A program made the position numbers and the translations under genes. Below are positions 24,262-35,340 of a stretch of 64,000 nucleotides of DNA, piece by piece. Numbering within the stretch: the first letter of the stretch is position 1; every line of letters begins with the position of its first letter. This DNA is from Pollenia angustigena (taxonomy: Eukaryota; Arthropoda; Insecta; Diptera; Polleniidae), in the NCBI GenBank assembly GCA_930367215.1, contig OV884056.1, positions 230,135,127 through 230,199,126 on the forward strand. Reading direction: 5' to 3'. The notes beneath the pieces were generated by a model. The model was not told the origin of the DNA. It made no database searches and saw only the letters and a list, made by a program, of their open reading frames with translations.

Positions 24262-24912
24262 GTGCGATTCACTAACTTTTATAACGATAATCGAATCGTT
24301 AAAATAAGTATAACGAAAATTTATCGAATATGCTATTCTGTAAAATTTTTAACGATATTTGCTGTCGTTTAAAGTCAGCTGTTACTTTAAGCAATTTTTT
24401 TGTCGTTATCTTAGCGACAATAATTTAGTTTGTGTTTATTTTATCGATAAAATGTTTTTTATGTTTAAAATAGCTTACATACATACAAAGATATATTCAT
24501 ATGTATGTATATGTATGAACAAAAACAAAATAATAAATTTAAAATTTGCAAAAAGAAAGCAAATTAAGAACAAAAATAAAATTCTAAATGTAAAATTCAC
24601 AAAAAAAATATAAAACCACAAATTAACCCGTCGTCTTACTTATGAGTCTGGCCAGACCTTTTTCAGTGCATTTTAAATGAAAAAATATGTGTAACAAGGG
24701 GGGTTAAGAACAATTTCATATGTTTTTATTTTATTCTCTTTTGTGCTTTTCGTTTTTTTTTTAACATTTTGTAGACAGAGATGTTACAAAAAAAACAGCT
24801 GTATACTATCGTTAAAAAAAAAAATACAGAATCACACTATCGTTACTGCAAGCGAATATAAATGTCGACAAATATTACGATTGTCGGATCGTTAAAAGTT
24901 AGTGAATCGCAC
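24262..24912. mobile_element. 651-bp non-autonomous element with perfect 20-bp termini
   Basis: GTGCGATTCACTAACTTTTA at 24262-24281 is exactly inverted at 24893-24912. Subterminal AACGATAA/ATCGTT motifs recur on both sides. The open frame inside (24359-24613) is low-complexity and does not look coding. Element class unknown. Confidence 0.8.
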
Positions 24913-25152
24913 CACTGATATGCGTATTTTGTCCACCGTTTAAACGAAGAATGACATAATAAGTGCAGTTAAAATGGAAAAAGCCTATGTGTGGATCACA
25001 AAATAGAACGTTGTGCCTCTTGTTCAAATTTATGACTTAACCTACTGAAAACCGTAAACTTTTATTTTATTTAATATGTAAATTCTACAATGCAAACAAA
25101 TTTAATGGATTATATATGTTAAAGTTAACTATTTTCATAAATTTTTTTGTTA

Positions 25153-25510
25153 CCCTAGAGGAAAAGGAACTAACACCAAACTTGTCACGTGACAGCTCTA
25201 AAGTGGTAGGGACCGGTTCTAGTTCTAACACTTTATATGAAGGGGACTTGTCACTTTAACATGTTGATGTCCTAGGAGGGAGTTAATTTGCACCTCTTTG
25301 ACACTTCGTGACAGGTCACTGAATGGTCCATTTTATATAAAGTAATAGAACCAGATAGAACCCGCACAAAATCCGGTCGCATGACTAGTTTTGTGTCAAT
25401 TACCTTTCCTATGGAGTAACTACTCTTTAAACACATTGTCACCAGTTAGGTGATGTGTCTTGTTTTCACCTATTACAATTCGTTCCTTTTTATTGCAATA
25501 ATGTGTTCAC
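25153..25510 (+). repeat. Interspersed repeat, related to 11100-11341
   Basis: It begins CCCTAGAGGAAAAGGAAC and runs to about GGTCACGGGATAGG. The first 100 bp or more aligns with the reverse complement of 11240-11341. It contains several GTGACA/TGTCAC motifs. No coding frame. Not assigned to a family. Confidence 0.55.
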
Positions 25511-25834
25511 TGGTCACGGGATAGGTACCTTAAGAACATTAGACGCAAATTTCCCGCAGGGTATGTTCTGAAAAACAAGCCAAACAAAGTAGTACTCGGA
25601 AAACGTCTGTTTTAATAATATAATAAAAAAAAATAATAATATTTATTTACTTTATTTCATTAAAAGCAATAACAAGTTATTAAACAAGCAACCATAACAT
25701 AAAAACCATAATGTACGTATTTTATCCTTTTTGCTTTTGTAAGTGTCACTGTCATCGATTCGACGAAGAAGGACTTTTACGTCATAAAAAAGTATGATAT
25801 TCTAGGGTTAAGACCTTCCACCGAGAGTTCAAAC

Positions 25835-25912
25835 TAGGGATGCCAATCGGGACTGATTTTAGAAAATCCCGAACCCGAAATTTCGGGATTTCTGGATCCC
25901 GGGATTTTTTTT
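25835..25912 (+). mobile_element. hAT-like terminus, solitary
   Basis: TAGGGATGCCAATCGGGAC followed by an inverted pair (AATCCCGAACCCG...TTTCGGGATT, then ATCCCGGGATT) looks like the end of an insect hAT element. No partner terminus was found nearby. Confidence 0.4.
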
Positions 25913-27418
25913 TTAATAAACAACACTTTTTTATATTATTATATAACAAAATATTATTAGGCATTTAAAGTAATTTTTAGTAGGGGATACTATATTGAAC
26001 GTATTGTAGAGTATGGAGCATTTATCGCAAAATTCGATATATTAGACCAAAGTTCAATACAGTAATACGATTTATTTTTTATCATTTTGTGCGTAATAAA
26101 GTTCTTTTCGAAAGGGCAATCTTTTCGAAATTTGACAGTACGATTTCTTATCTCCTGAGGACTACAAGAGTTACGCAATAAAAAAATCCTTTTTCTTTAA
26201 GCGTCTTAGAGCAAAAGCGCATATAAATTTGCCGCAATAAAATAGCTTTTATGGTGCAGTAAATACTTATGAACAAAATTTTAAATAAATCTGCTTTTAT
26301 AGTGTTGATCACAAAGAAGATTTTTAAACGAAACAATTTACAACTTTTCTATACTCATACAAACGTTCATATATGACAATGAAAGTCAATTACAAAACAA
26401 ATATCTAAGAGCCCTTCTCGGTATTTATGGATTTTTTATAGCAAGCATCCAAATTCTTAAGTAAATAAAAGTAAGCAAATCGCATGTTTCATTAGGTTAA
26501 AAAAAGCGCTTATTGTCAGCAGAAAGTAGTCCTCTAAACCGGGAACTTCCCTTACAAAAATCATGTGTCCCATCAGTTGGTTTACAAAATTGCTCTCATT
26601 TTCATATGAAAAAACCTTTTCCTATTGGGGCACATTTTTAATAGGTAGAGTAATTTATTTAGTTACTTATTTTGTTAAAAAGTCCGCTTGAAAATGAATT
26701 TATTTAATTTTTTAATTAACCATTTCTAATTTTCATTTTCAACAGTTGTTTTGATTTTTTTTTTTTTCAAATATTTGCCAACTTTTGTTTCTTCAACATA
26801 ATTAAAATAAATTTTATGTTTATTTCTCTTATTTAAAAAGAAAAGTTTTTCCGTAAACAAGCAACTTTTATGTTCTTTCAAATTTATATTGCTAATTTTG
26901 TTAACAAGTCTGTTCCGTAAAATAACATTTACGCAAAAGTCAAAATCTACATTAAGTTTATAAACATTAAGTTTTATGCTTTGTTTTTCTAGTTTTTTTT
27001 TTTTGTTTTTATTTTTGTAAAAAGAAGCACCAATAACAATAAAACAATCAGGAAGTTTTCTTGGATATTTTTTGTCGTTAGTAAATAAACAGCATGACTT
27101 CAAGTGTTATTAATTGCCTTAATTATAAAAGTTTTTATTAAATATTTAATTTCATAATTGAATTAAATAATAAGACGTATCGAACTTTGCTCTTTTAGCT
27201 TTTTTAGAGAAAAAAAATAATAAACTTCTTTTAGCATACTGTATTAAAAAATGAACAATAAAAAAAATTCAGGACCAATAACAAAATAACAGTGAGAATC
27301 CAAAATTGCTATTCTGCAACTTTTCCACTTTTGAATTGTATTCCATACCAGCCAGCCTCTTCTTGGTTATTACCAGAAAATATGGTTTATTAAAATATTA
27401 TATTAAAAATGAATTATT
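25913..27418. other. AT-rich noncoding DNA
   Basis: No gene recognised. A 125-codon - strand open frame at 26726-27103 is Lys/Asn/Phe-rich and has the composition expected of AT-rich noncoding DNA. It shows no recognisable domain. Confidence 0.5.
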
Positions 27419-27426
27419 CTAAATAT

Positions 27427-28698
27427 TAGGGTATTCATTTAATCGGCCTTTTGCTTTAATCGGTTAATCGCTCGATTAATTAACCGAGGTTTTGGTTTAA
27501 TCGATTAATAATCGGTTAATTTTGTTCTTGATCGGTTAACCGATTAATAATGTTTTTTTATATGTAAATTAAGAAATTTCAATATATAAAAACGCATTAA
27601 TTGTTTATTATTTGGAGTTTTTTAATAAAAAATACAATAACATACCAAACATACCAATTCTTGAACTAAAACGAGCAAACAAAAAAAAAAAAAAACAATT
27701 CATAAATTTTTAATATGCATTTTTCAATTAATACACAAGGTGTGTTATCAAGTCATATCGCCATAATGGCTGTAGGAAAAATCGCCCAAAGAAAAATGGC
27801 CAAAAGAAAAAAAATTAAAAAACCCCCAAAAAAATTCCGTGTACAATTGGGCCTGAATTCATATGAAAAGTGACCCAAAATTTTTGGGCTATTTTTCGTT
27901 ATTATTTGGTGATTTTTCGTTTTTTAAATATTGTATGAAAAATAGCCCATTTTTTCGGGCCATCTTTCATTTTTAAAATTTCTTCCAAATCTCACATACT
28001 ATTTGGCAAAATCATGTTTAAAATAAATATTGTTGTGTGACAAACAAAATAAAAATTTTAATGCTGTGTTCATTGATTCTTCATAACTGTACAGTAGAAA
28101 TCTAAATTATAAGCGGTAGACCACAACAGTCATATCGTCGGCTTAATATCCTGCTAAGTCACTTTCAGCACATTTAACAGGAGAGACGAACAACTTTTTA
28201 ATTTTCCTATTTGTAGCTTGATAGAAAATTAAAAATAAAGTTAGTTTGACACTCTTCAAGACTTAAATAGAATAAAAACCACATGCTGGTCGACTAGGCG
28301 TACCTTTCTCTACCAAACGGCATCAAAATCTCAATTTACATAAAAAGTGGATTTAGCCGGTTTGCATATTAAGCCGACGATATATATTTCTTGTAATTTT
28401 TTAAAAACTAAAGACTTTATGACTATCTTGTATATCCCCCAAATATGTAATTTCATTAGTTATAGGAGATCTTTTAAAATAATCGTTTAGAAAAGTTTTT
28501 TTTTTTTAAACAAATAATTAAAATCACAAAAAACTATCTTATAATACTACAAAATATTGAAAATTTTATCACATCGGGTAATCGGTTAATCGACTGAAAT
28601 TAATCGGTTTAATCGAAAAAAGCCAATTTGAAATTAACCGATCAGTTAATCGGGTAGTTATTAATCGGTTAACGACGATTAACCGAATGAATACCCTA
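27427..28698. mobile_element. 1.27-kb hAT-type non-autonomous transposon with exact 8-bp target duplication
   Basis: Termini TAGGGTATTC are exactly inverted at both ends and flanked by an identical 8-bp direct repeat CTAAATAT (27419-27426 and 28699-28706). Both subterminal regions contain clustered copies of ATCGGTTAATCG-like motifs (27440-27550 and 28570-28690), the usual layout of transposase binding sites. The interior is noncoding and includes another MITE. The 8-bp duplication and TAGGG-type ends support hAT. No transposase is present. Confidence 0.88.
28132..28383. mobile_element. 252-bp MITE nested in the hAT element, perfect 18-bp termini
   Basis: ATATCGTCGGCTTAATAT at 28132-28149 is exactly inverted at 28366-28383. 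It lies wholly inside the 27.4 kb hAT element, so it inserted later or was captured. No coding frame. Confidence 0.8.
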
Positions 28699-28706
28699 CT
28701 AAATAT

Positions 28707-29247
28707 GTATAAGTGTGGCTTGGATAAATCAAAATGTTTTTTATTTAAGAAAATTTTACTAAATTTGTAAAATAAGTTGAAATCAATAAATAATTTTTTG
28801 ATTTTCTTGTTTGTAGAAATGAAAGTGAAGAAAACAAACTTATTTCCGTGTGGGTACAAAAAACTGAACCAAATAGTATCTCGATATATTGAAATTGATT
28901 TATTTGCCCACGCTGACGACTTTAACCTTTTAGTTCGCTCAGGATGGGGGAAAAAGCATAATGAAAAAAACTTTGAATCAAACACTTTTTGTGAATATTC
29001 AGAAGCCAATCTCTCCAAAACTATATGTATTGATGACGAAAAATTATAGTTTCTACAAGGTTGTTTGTTGAAATATTTTAACATTAAATTAGTATGGACG
29101 TAAAAAACTACATAAAATATTTGTACATTTTTTAAAGGATAAACCATTTTCTTTAAATCTTACTCTTATACTCAAGTCTTATAAGGAAGTCACGGGTAAA
29201 AGCTAGTGCATATATAAACCTCTTAGTAAATTACATAAAAGTTTAAT
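28707..29247. other. Noncoding DNA
   Basis: A 90-codon + strand open frame (28777-29049) shows no recognisable domain and no splice context. I do not call it a gene. Nothing else recognised. Confidence 0.45.
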
Positions 29248-29589
29248 AAATGACTTTATACACTACCTGACTATTATTTTGTATTTCTTGTTACATTTTA
29301 CCTTAGCTTTCCGTTGGAAAGCAATGAGGTATATTGTATGTACAGAAAAATTTACAATTATTAGACATCAGCAGAATGTAATGCATTTTCTGGCCCGCTA
29401 CGGCCTTCGTCAGCATTCTTTGTGTCACACTGGATAGTGATACTTTATAAATTGAATGTTTTTAACTCAATAATAATAATTGTAAATTTTTCTGTACATA
29501 CAATATGCCTCATTGCTTTCCAACGGAAAGCTAAGGTAAAATGTAACAAGAAATACAAAATAATAGTCTGGTAGTGTATAAAGTCATTT
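29248..29589. mobile_element. 342-bp hairpin (foldback) with 113-bp arms
   Basis: Bases 29248-29360 and 29477-29589 are inverse complements over 113 bp with two mismatches, separated by a 116-bp loop. The loop contains GGCCCGCTACGGCC. There is no coding frame. It lies about 735 bp upstream of the cpx exon at 30324 and on the same transcript if the gene is transcribed through. Confidence 0.88.
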
Positions 29590-30323
29590 CTGAAAAATTG
29601 AAGGAATAGGACTATTACAAAAAAGCTTTATAAAATACATAACTGAAATTTAGCTCATAGAATAAATTCGAAAAATTAAAAAATGTTGAATATAATATAA
29701 AGTAACCTTCGGAAGGAAATAATTCCCCGTTTCTATAAAAGTTTAATAAAATTTACAAATACATAAATATTAATCTCCCTAAATGCATTAACAAAATTTC
29801 AGCTTTACTTGCATATTTATTTATGTTTGTAAACAAATAAATTTAATCAAATTTAAAATATTTGACTTAATTTTAAATTAATTGAAACCTCAAAAGCATT
29901 TGGTATCTACTCCATCCATGTTCAACCTCAAAACTAATATAATAGTTGAACAAAAGCTAACCACAAATAACAAAAATTTATGACAAAGTGTGTTTTTAAT
30001 AAATTAAATAAAACAGAAGCATTGATGTTTTTAATCAAAATAGTTTGACAAAAATTACACAAAACTCAGCATGAAATGATTGGCTTTGGGGTTTTTTTTA
30101 AGTGAACATAAAAAAGATTGCTTATATTTAGGCTTATGTTCAATAATATCAAACAATTTTACATGGTTTTTATTCCTACAGAATTTTTCTTAAATTTCAA
30201 TTTCAATTGTATGCCTTTAGGCTTTTAAGGTTTAATAATTTCTACGGTGTATACTTTTGGGCTTATGTATAATTATTGATTGTTTTATTGACTTTTTCTG
30301 ATAATTTTCTATAATTATTACAG
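29590..30323 (+). other. Intronic DNA upstream of the cpx exon
   Basis: AT-rich, ending in a pyrimidine-poor but usable acceptor ATTATTACAG at 30314-30323. No gene seen. Confidence 0.6.
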
Positions 30324-30490
30324 GCGCCGTAGGTGGTGATGGCGGTGATGATGGCGATGATAAGGAAAAGGCAGAGGAGGAGGAGAGAGAGCGTCAGGAG
30401 GCCATCCGTGAGGCCGAAGAACGACGCAAGGAGAAGCATCGTCGTATGGAAGAAGAGCGTGAAAAGATGCGACAAGATATACGTGATAAG
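30324..30490 (+). CDS. cpx: Complexin, internal exon with accessory and central SNARE-binding helices
   Basis: This exon encodes 55 full codons, beginning with the last two bases of a split Gly codon and reading AVGGDGGDDGDDKEK. It continues through the acidic and basic accessory helix (EEEERERQEAIREAEERRKE) and most of the central helix (KHRRMEEEREKMRQDIRDK). It is flanked by CAG acceptor and GTAAGT donor. Complexin is a small presynaptic protein whose central helix binds assembled SNARE complexes. It clamps spontaneous fusion and supports evoked fusion of synaptic vesicles. The sequence is almost identical to the fly complexin I know from memory. The preceding exon, which should encode a short N-terminus ending in ...SAVKG, was not found upstream in the window, so it probably lies beyond position 1. 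The exon is much richer in GC than its flanks, as expected for coding DNA. Confidence 0.97.
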
Positions 30491-30912
30491 GTAAGTAAAG
30501 TAGAAGAGAGTCAGAAAGAAAGAATGCGTTTAACAAATTAAAGAAAGAAAGCATTTTATAGGAAAACTAAATTAAATTTAGAGTGCTGACAAAAATAAAG
30601 ATCTATTTTAAATATGTCCTAAAAAGAGTTTTGTATTTTAAATTATAATACAAGAAAAATTGCCAACAATTGCCTAAGAAAAGCACAACAAATGTGCTTT
30701 ATGGTCAAAAATTAAAAGTATTTAACCATACTTCCTTCATTCCAGTAGGCGCTTGTTAAAGAAAAAATTAAAAAGTTTTACTTGAAACTAGAAATTCGTA
30801 GCTAAAAGAGGTCTAAGTATGAAAACATTAAAATGTTTCTACAATTAATTTGTATTTTAACAAATAACTAATGAAGCGCCTGAAAACGAACAAAAACAAG
30901 TAAAAAAGTATT

Positions 30913-31905
30913 TTATGTCCATATAAATATGGAATTTATCCATAAGGAATATAACCATTTGCATTTTTTTGCAAATATCAAAAAGGACCTTTCATAGTGA
31001 GAAAGTGCATAAAAAAATATGAAGAAATGTGCCTTCCTTTTTTCGCGAGCGTTCAAAAAGGTTCGGCACCGATCGCGATGAAGTTTTAGCTTATAATTTT
31101 TTTCAGTTTTACAGGAAATCCATAATTCTAACGTCGAAAGCCATGCTGGTCTTTGCATTTCGTGTTTTTTTTACGAAATGGCGATTCCTTGCATTCCAAA
31201 AAAAGAAACCAAAACCCGGTACAAGGGAAGGATACCCACCATAAAAATTTGTATTACAATTTATGCGACAAAAAAAAAAAAAAAAAAATGTTTGGTGTTT
31301 TAGAAATTGCATTCGGTGCCGAAGGTTTTTGGACCGAAATGACCCCTGATATCGATTGTTAATATCAGTATAACATTGCCCATACCGTAATGATAGGTTC
31401 TTATTTTGGTTATACCCCTATTATCCATGTTTATAAACTTCATTAAAATCGATTTGAAAGTTTGTGAGAGGCAGAAATTTAGGGGGAAATTTCTCCCTCC
31501 CCTTGTAGTCCTATTTTTGAAAAACTGTATAGCTTATGTGTCCATATAGATATGGATCTATCTATGTTTTAAACTTCATTAAAATCGGTTTGATAGTTTC
31601 TGAGAGGAAGAAATTTCCCCCTATCTTCCCTCGTGGTCCTACGATTTGGCCCATTTTTGATAGGCCTTGTGCCAATGAGAACCAATGTCCCAAATTCTAT
31701 CAAATTATCTCGAAAATTGCGACCTGTACTCTGCGCACAAGGTTACATGGACAGCCAGCCAGCCGGACGGACATCGTTAGTTCGACTCAGAAAGTGATTC
31801 TGAGTCGATTGGTATACTTTAAGGTCTAGGCCAATATTTTAAAGCGTAACACTCATCAGCACAAATGCATAATACCCTCTCCACTATTGTGGTGTTGGTA
31901 TAAAA
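30913..31905 (-). repeat. Dispersed dipteran repeat with GGACGGACATCG core
   Basis: The right end, read in reverse, starts TATACCAACACCACAATAGT and GAGAGGGTATTATGC. It is followed by AAAGTATACCAATCGACTCA and then a run of GTCC/GGCT tetramers (CAGCCAGCCAGCCGGACGGA on the + strand). This resembles the common fly repeats with a conserved core flanked by GTCY-type tetramers (mini-me-like), from memory only. Blocks containing TTCATTAAAATCG recur at about 31438 and 31572, a period near 135 bp. A degraded inverted copy is at 21958-22380. Confidence 0.55.
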
Positions 31906-32439
31906 AAATACACTTTTGTATATTAAAACTTAAAAAACAATTAAAAGCAAAAGGATTGTAGATTTAAAAAAAAGATATTTTTCAAAAGCCATTGTAATTA
32001 AATCAACATTATTGCATAGTTCCGGGTTGTTACTAAGTAGACAACTATCTCCCAAAAATATGCTTTCAATTATAAAACATCCTTATTGTCTAATAAATTA
32101 TTTTTTGCTCATTATTATATTTTTTAATAACTCTTTCCGTTTTAATAAAAATTCCCTTCTTTTTATTTGCTTACTTTTTTTTCAAGAACACATTGTGCAA
32201 ATTCGTATATACAAAATACACAATAAACTATAAAAAACACTACTTTTTCTTTAATAAGTGTAATTACGAGTACATTAAGAATTTTTTACAATTAGTTTCT
32301 ATTTTAACGATGTTCCATAACAAACAAATAATGAAGCGCATAAAAACGAACAAACAAAAAAAAAATACACTAAAAAGTAAAAAAAAAAAACTTAAAATAA
32401 ACAAGTGAACAAAAGAGCTGCATAATATTACCCTTGGAG

Positions 32440-32502
32440 TTCAAATTGACTCTAGTAGGGAGTCCTTTTATATGAGCGACTCCCTAACGGAGTCAGATTG
32501 AA
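32440..32502. other. Imperfect 25-bp hairpin
   Basis: Arms 32440-32464 and 32478-32502 pair with about five mismatches around GACTCTAGTAGGGAGTC / GACTCCCTAACGGAGTC, with a 13-nt loop. It is intronic. It could be a small element remnant; a small RNA precursor is possible but unsupported. Confidence 0.5.
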
Positions 32503-33834
32503 TTACTAGCAGGACTATAATAACAACAACGACATTTGCAAATGCTTCTAATATACCACTACAAAAACAAGTGTCATTATTGCGAGTTCAAAACAGTGTT
32601 GGCAATGTGTTTGTGTTAAAAAAAAAAAGTTTACTAAAAATAAAAGTGTGGTTTTTAACAAATTGCAGGAATTTGTAGAATATTATTTTATATTTGTTAA
32701 AAAAAAGGAAGTGTTTTTGTTTACAATGCATTTAATTAAAATAAAATATTACAAAGTGTTAAACATGTGTAAATAATTTTTACAATTTCAGTTTAATTAG
32801 TTTGAGTAAAATTTTACATTATTTTTATTATTGTGTTTATTTAGTGAAAGTGTTCAAAATGGAATTAAAAATTAATTAATTAATTTCTTTTATTTAATTA
32901 TAAAGGTAATTTAAAAATGCCCTTAGGTTAAAAAATAAAATTACTTTAAAAAGTGCAACAAAGTAAAAAAAAAAAAAAATAAATTATAATAAAATAAGCA
33001 AAATAATTTCGCTAGTGTAATGTTGTGATGAATTGCGACTAGTGGTTGTGTCCGAATCATACAAAAGCAAACAGATTATTTTTTTTTGTACTGATACTTT
33101 CACTAAAAATTATCACTGTCTAAAACGCAATTAGGTTATTCATTCCCACAAACTTTCTAATTAAAAAAAAATCATTTTCGCTTTTATATAACACCCAACA
33201 ACAGGGGTTTTTAATACACGAAACTAGGATCCATAGGTACACAAACCGCATAATCAGTTTTTAATGATCCAAAGTAACATTTTAAAAGGACTTTAAAATT
33301 TAAAAAATTTTCAACTTTCTTATTTTAATAAACATTTTTTGTCAATTTAACACTAATTGCAAACGATTGTGAAATTATAAATGAATCCTTAAGCACTATT
33401 TACATTTTGTTTATATCTACTGTTCAAGTTTTCTTTCAGAGAATTAAAGTAGAATATTTTGACATTTCTGTGGAATCTCCTCTTAACACTTTTAAAAGAT
33501 AAAAATCCGTTACCATGTAGAGTCTAAGGGTTAACATGAAAACTGAAATAGGCTTCGAAGGATTTTGCAAGCATCTAAACATCATTTTCATATCTTAAAT
33601 GTAACAAATCTACTGTTTCGAATAACCCACTGGATCCTTGTTCTCTTACAAAAAGTTTATTTTGTTGTACAGTGGATTTAAAGCAGTCAAGGGCACATTT
33701 GCAAATCCTATGTAAGCGTGCATAGGAATAAAAATGCTGCTTGCGCGACGTCGACACATGTACGCTATAAACTTCTTTGTGTGGTCTGTGACAATGTACG
33801 TTCGGCTTTTGCTTTGTCGTTATTTCGTCAACAC

Positions 33835-34199
33835 CCTGCAAATAATATTGGACCACCTGATCCATATTGATAAAATGGACTACTTCATGGACTGGTCCGA
33901 TGTAATGCAAGCATGGACCATGTCATTGTTAAAAAGTGTTTGTAGTGAGACAACATGTCTTCGTTTTTTAACGACGTGCTTTCTTTTTGAACGGCTTCAA
34001 AACTAATCCTCTAGACTATACCATGGAGTAGTTTTAAAACTACTCCTTTGTAGTCCAAAGCTGGGTTATATGGTCCTGCCCTAGGACATCTTTATGTTAA
34101 ATAGACCATGTTTTTCTATTTGGGTTAATTTTGGACTAGTCCTAGTCCCTTGTGGGCTGCTCTTTACACGCCTGTTTGGATTGGTCCTATTATTTGCAG
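33835..34199. mobile_element. 365-bp MITE with CCTGCAAATAATA-type ends, copy 1
   Basis: The left end CCTGCAAATAATATTGGACC and the right end (reversed) CTGCAAATAATAGGACC form imperfect inverted repeats. A second copy lies at 45529-45901 in opposite orientation, sharing GTCCTAGTCC, GTTTTAAAACTACTC and CATGTCATTGTTAAAAAGTG blocks. Confidence 0.7.
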
Positions 34200-34584
34200 T
34201 GCACAAGCATAAATGTGATAGTATGTGTCTGCCCTTCACTGATTTAAAGGCAATCTTCTGAATGTTTTTCTTTTATCTGATATCCTATTTACATAAAATA
34301 TTTAAAATTTGTTTGATAAAATTAACTTTGTAAAGGATAAACGTTGTGAACTTAAAAAATCGAGAACGCTGTTTGATTTTTTAAGTTTTTTTTAATTGTA
34401 TATCTATTTGTCAATGTCAAGGACAATCGAAATATTGTTTATTTTTGTGCCGATTTTATATGTAACTTGAGAAAAATATACTCGTATGTCATATGAAGAC
34501 AAAAAAATGCACACATGGAAGTTAATCCTTAAATACATTTTGGACCAAAATGAACCCAAACTTTTTAAACTTTGAAAATTTGTC

Positions 34585-34740
34585 AATTTGAACAACTAAA
34601 CTCGAGGGCTTACTGACGCTAGAACATAACACGTATAATTGTCCATGTGAAAAACATAATATGCCCGAATCTAAATCGTTTGGCATTGCGACTTATTGAT
34701 TGCCTTTGAAAAAGTGCGTTTAAATTCAGTTGGGACATCA
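34585..34740 (-). pseudogene. Helitron/PIF1-type helicase C-terminal remnant
   Basis: On the - strand, from 34740 downward, one frame reads FKRTFSKAINKSQCQT, matching the (A)INKSQGQT helicase motif. A one-base shift then gives GILCFSHGQLYV and SSVSKP, matching the CFSHGQLYVALSRV block of PIF1 and Helitron helicases. Both are hallmark C-terminal motifs. A frameshift and stop (near 34672) separate them, and nothing upstream is readable. It is most likely the tail of a dead Helitron Rep-helicase, less likely a cellular PIF1 fragment. Confidence 0.72.
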
Positions 34741-34839
34741 GTAGCTAATCATCGGAGTTTTTCATAAATTTTTTAACGATGAATCGTTTATAATTGCTAA
34801 GCCGTGAAAAACCAAAGAGAAAAATTTGTCCAAATATAC

Positions 34840-35340
34840 ATAAGCTTTAGAAAAGAATCGGTAAATCAATTAAAAAGGTATAAGAGGGGATGCTTTTACA
34901 CTTTTGCTTTATTTTACGCCGCAAATGCTTAAAATGTTTAGCCTTTAGTTTCTTCAAGAATTAAAATTATCATCGTAAAATTAATTAAGAAGACATGGAT
35001 AGAGGGAGTCTTTACCTTTTTTACCCTTTTGCCCTATTTCGCCCTAATTGTTGGAATTTCCAAAAAATTTTTAACTTCAAATTCCTTTAGATATAACAGT
35101 GTCTGCATACCAAATTTTAATAAAACCGGTTGATTAGTTAAGAAGATAAAGGGATGGGGAGCGTTTACCTCTCTTGCCCTATTTCACGCCATAAATAGTA
35201 ATAAGTCTGGGCTATAGTTCCTTCCAGATGGTACACTATCTGTCTGCCAAATTTCCAGAAAATAGATTGATAAGTTGAGAAGATATTGGAATGGGCCCTT
35301 TTACCAGTTTTGCCCTATTTTACGGCCTCTAGAGATATGG
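34840..35340. repeat. Imperfect tandem repeat, about 150-bp units
   Basis: Three units, each with a block like AAT..TTAAGAAGAT...GGGA followed by TTTACC..TTTTGCCCTA(T)TT..CGCC (around 34880-34920, 34990-35045, 35145-35190 and 35275-35330). Divergent and noncoding. It resembles the internal repeats of the 30.9 kb element. Confidence 0.5.

Noticed and set aside
26726..27103. 125-codon - strand open frame
   Set aside because: Lys/Asn/Phe-rich low-complexity translation with no motif or splice context.
28569..29147. 192-codon - strand open frame
   Set aside because: It runs from unique sequence into the subterminal repeats of the hAT element. It has no recognisable domain and the composition of AT-rich noncoding DNA.
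30263..30554. - strand open frames opposite the complexin exon
   Set aside because: They are shadows of the GC-rich cpx exon on the opposite strand.
33575..33910. 111-codon - strand open frame
   Set aside because: Its N-terminal part is MITE sequence, and the rest shows no recognisable domain.
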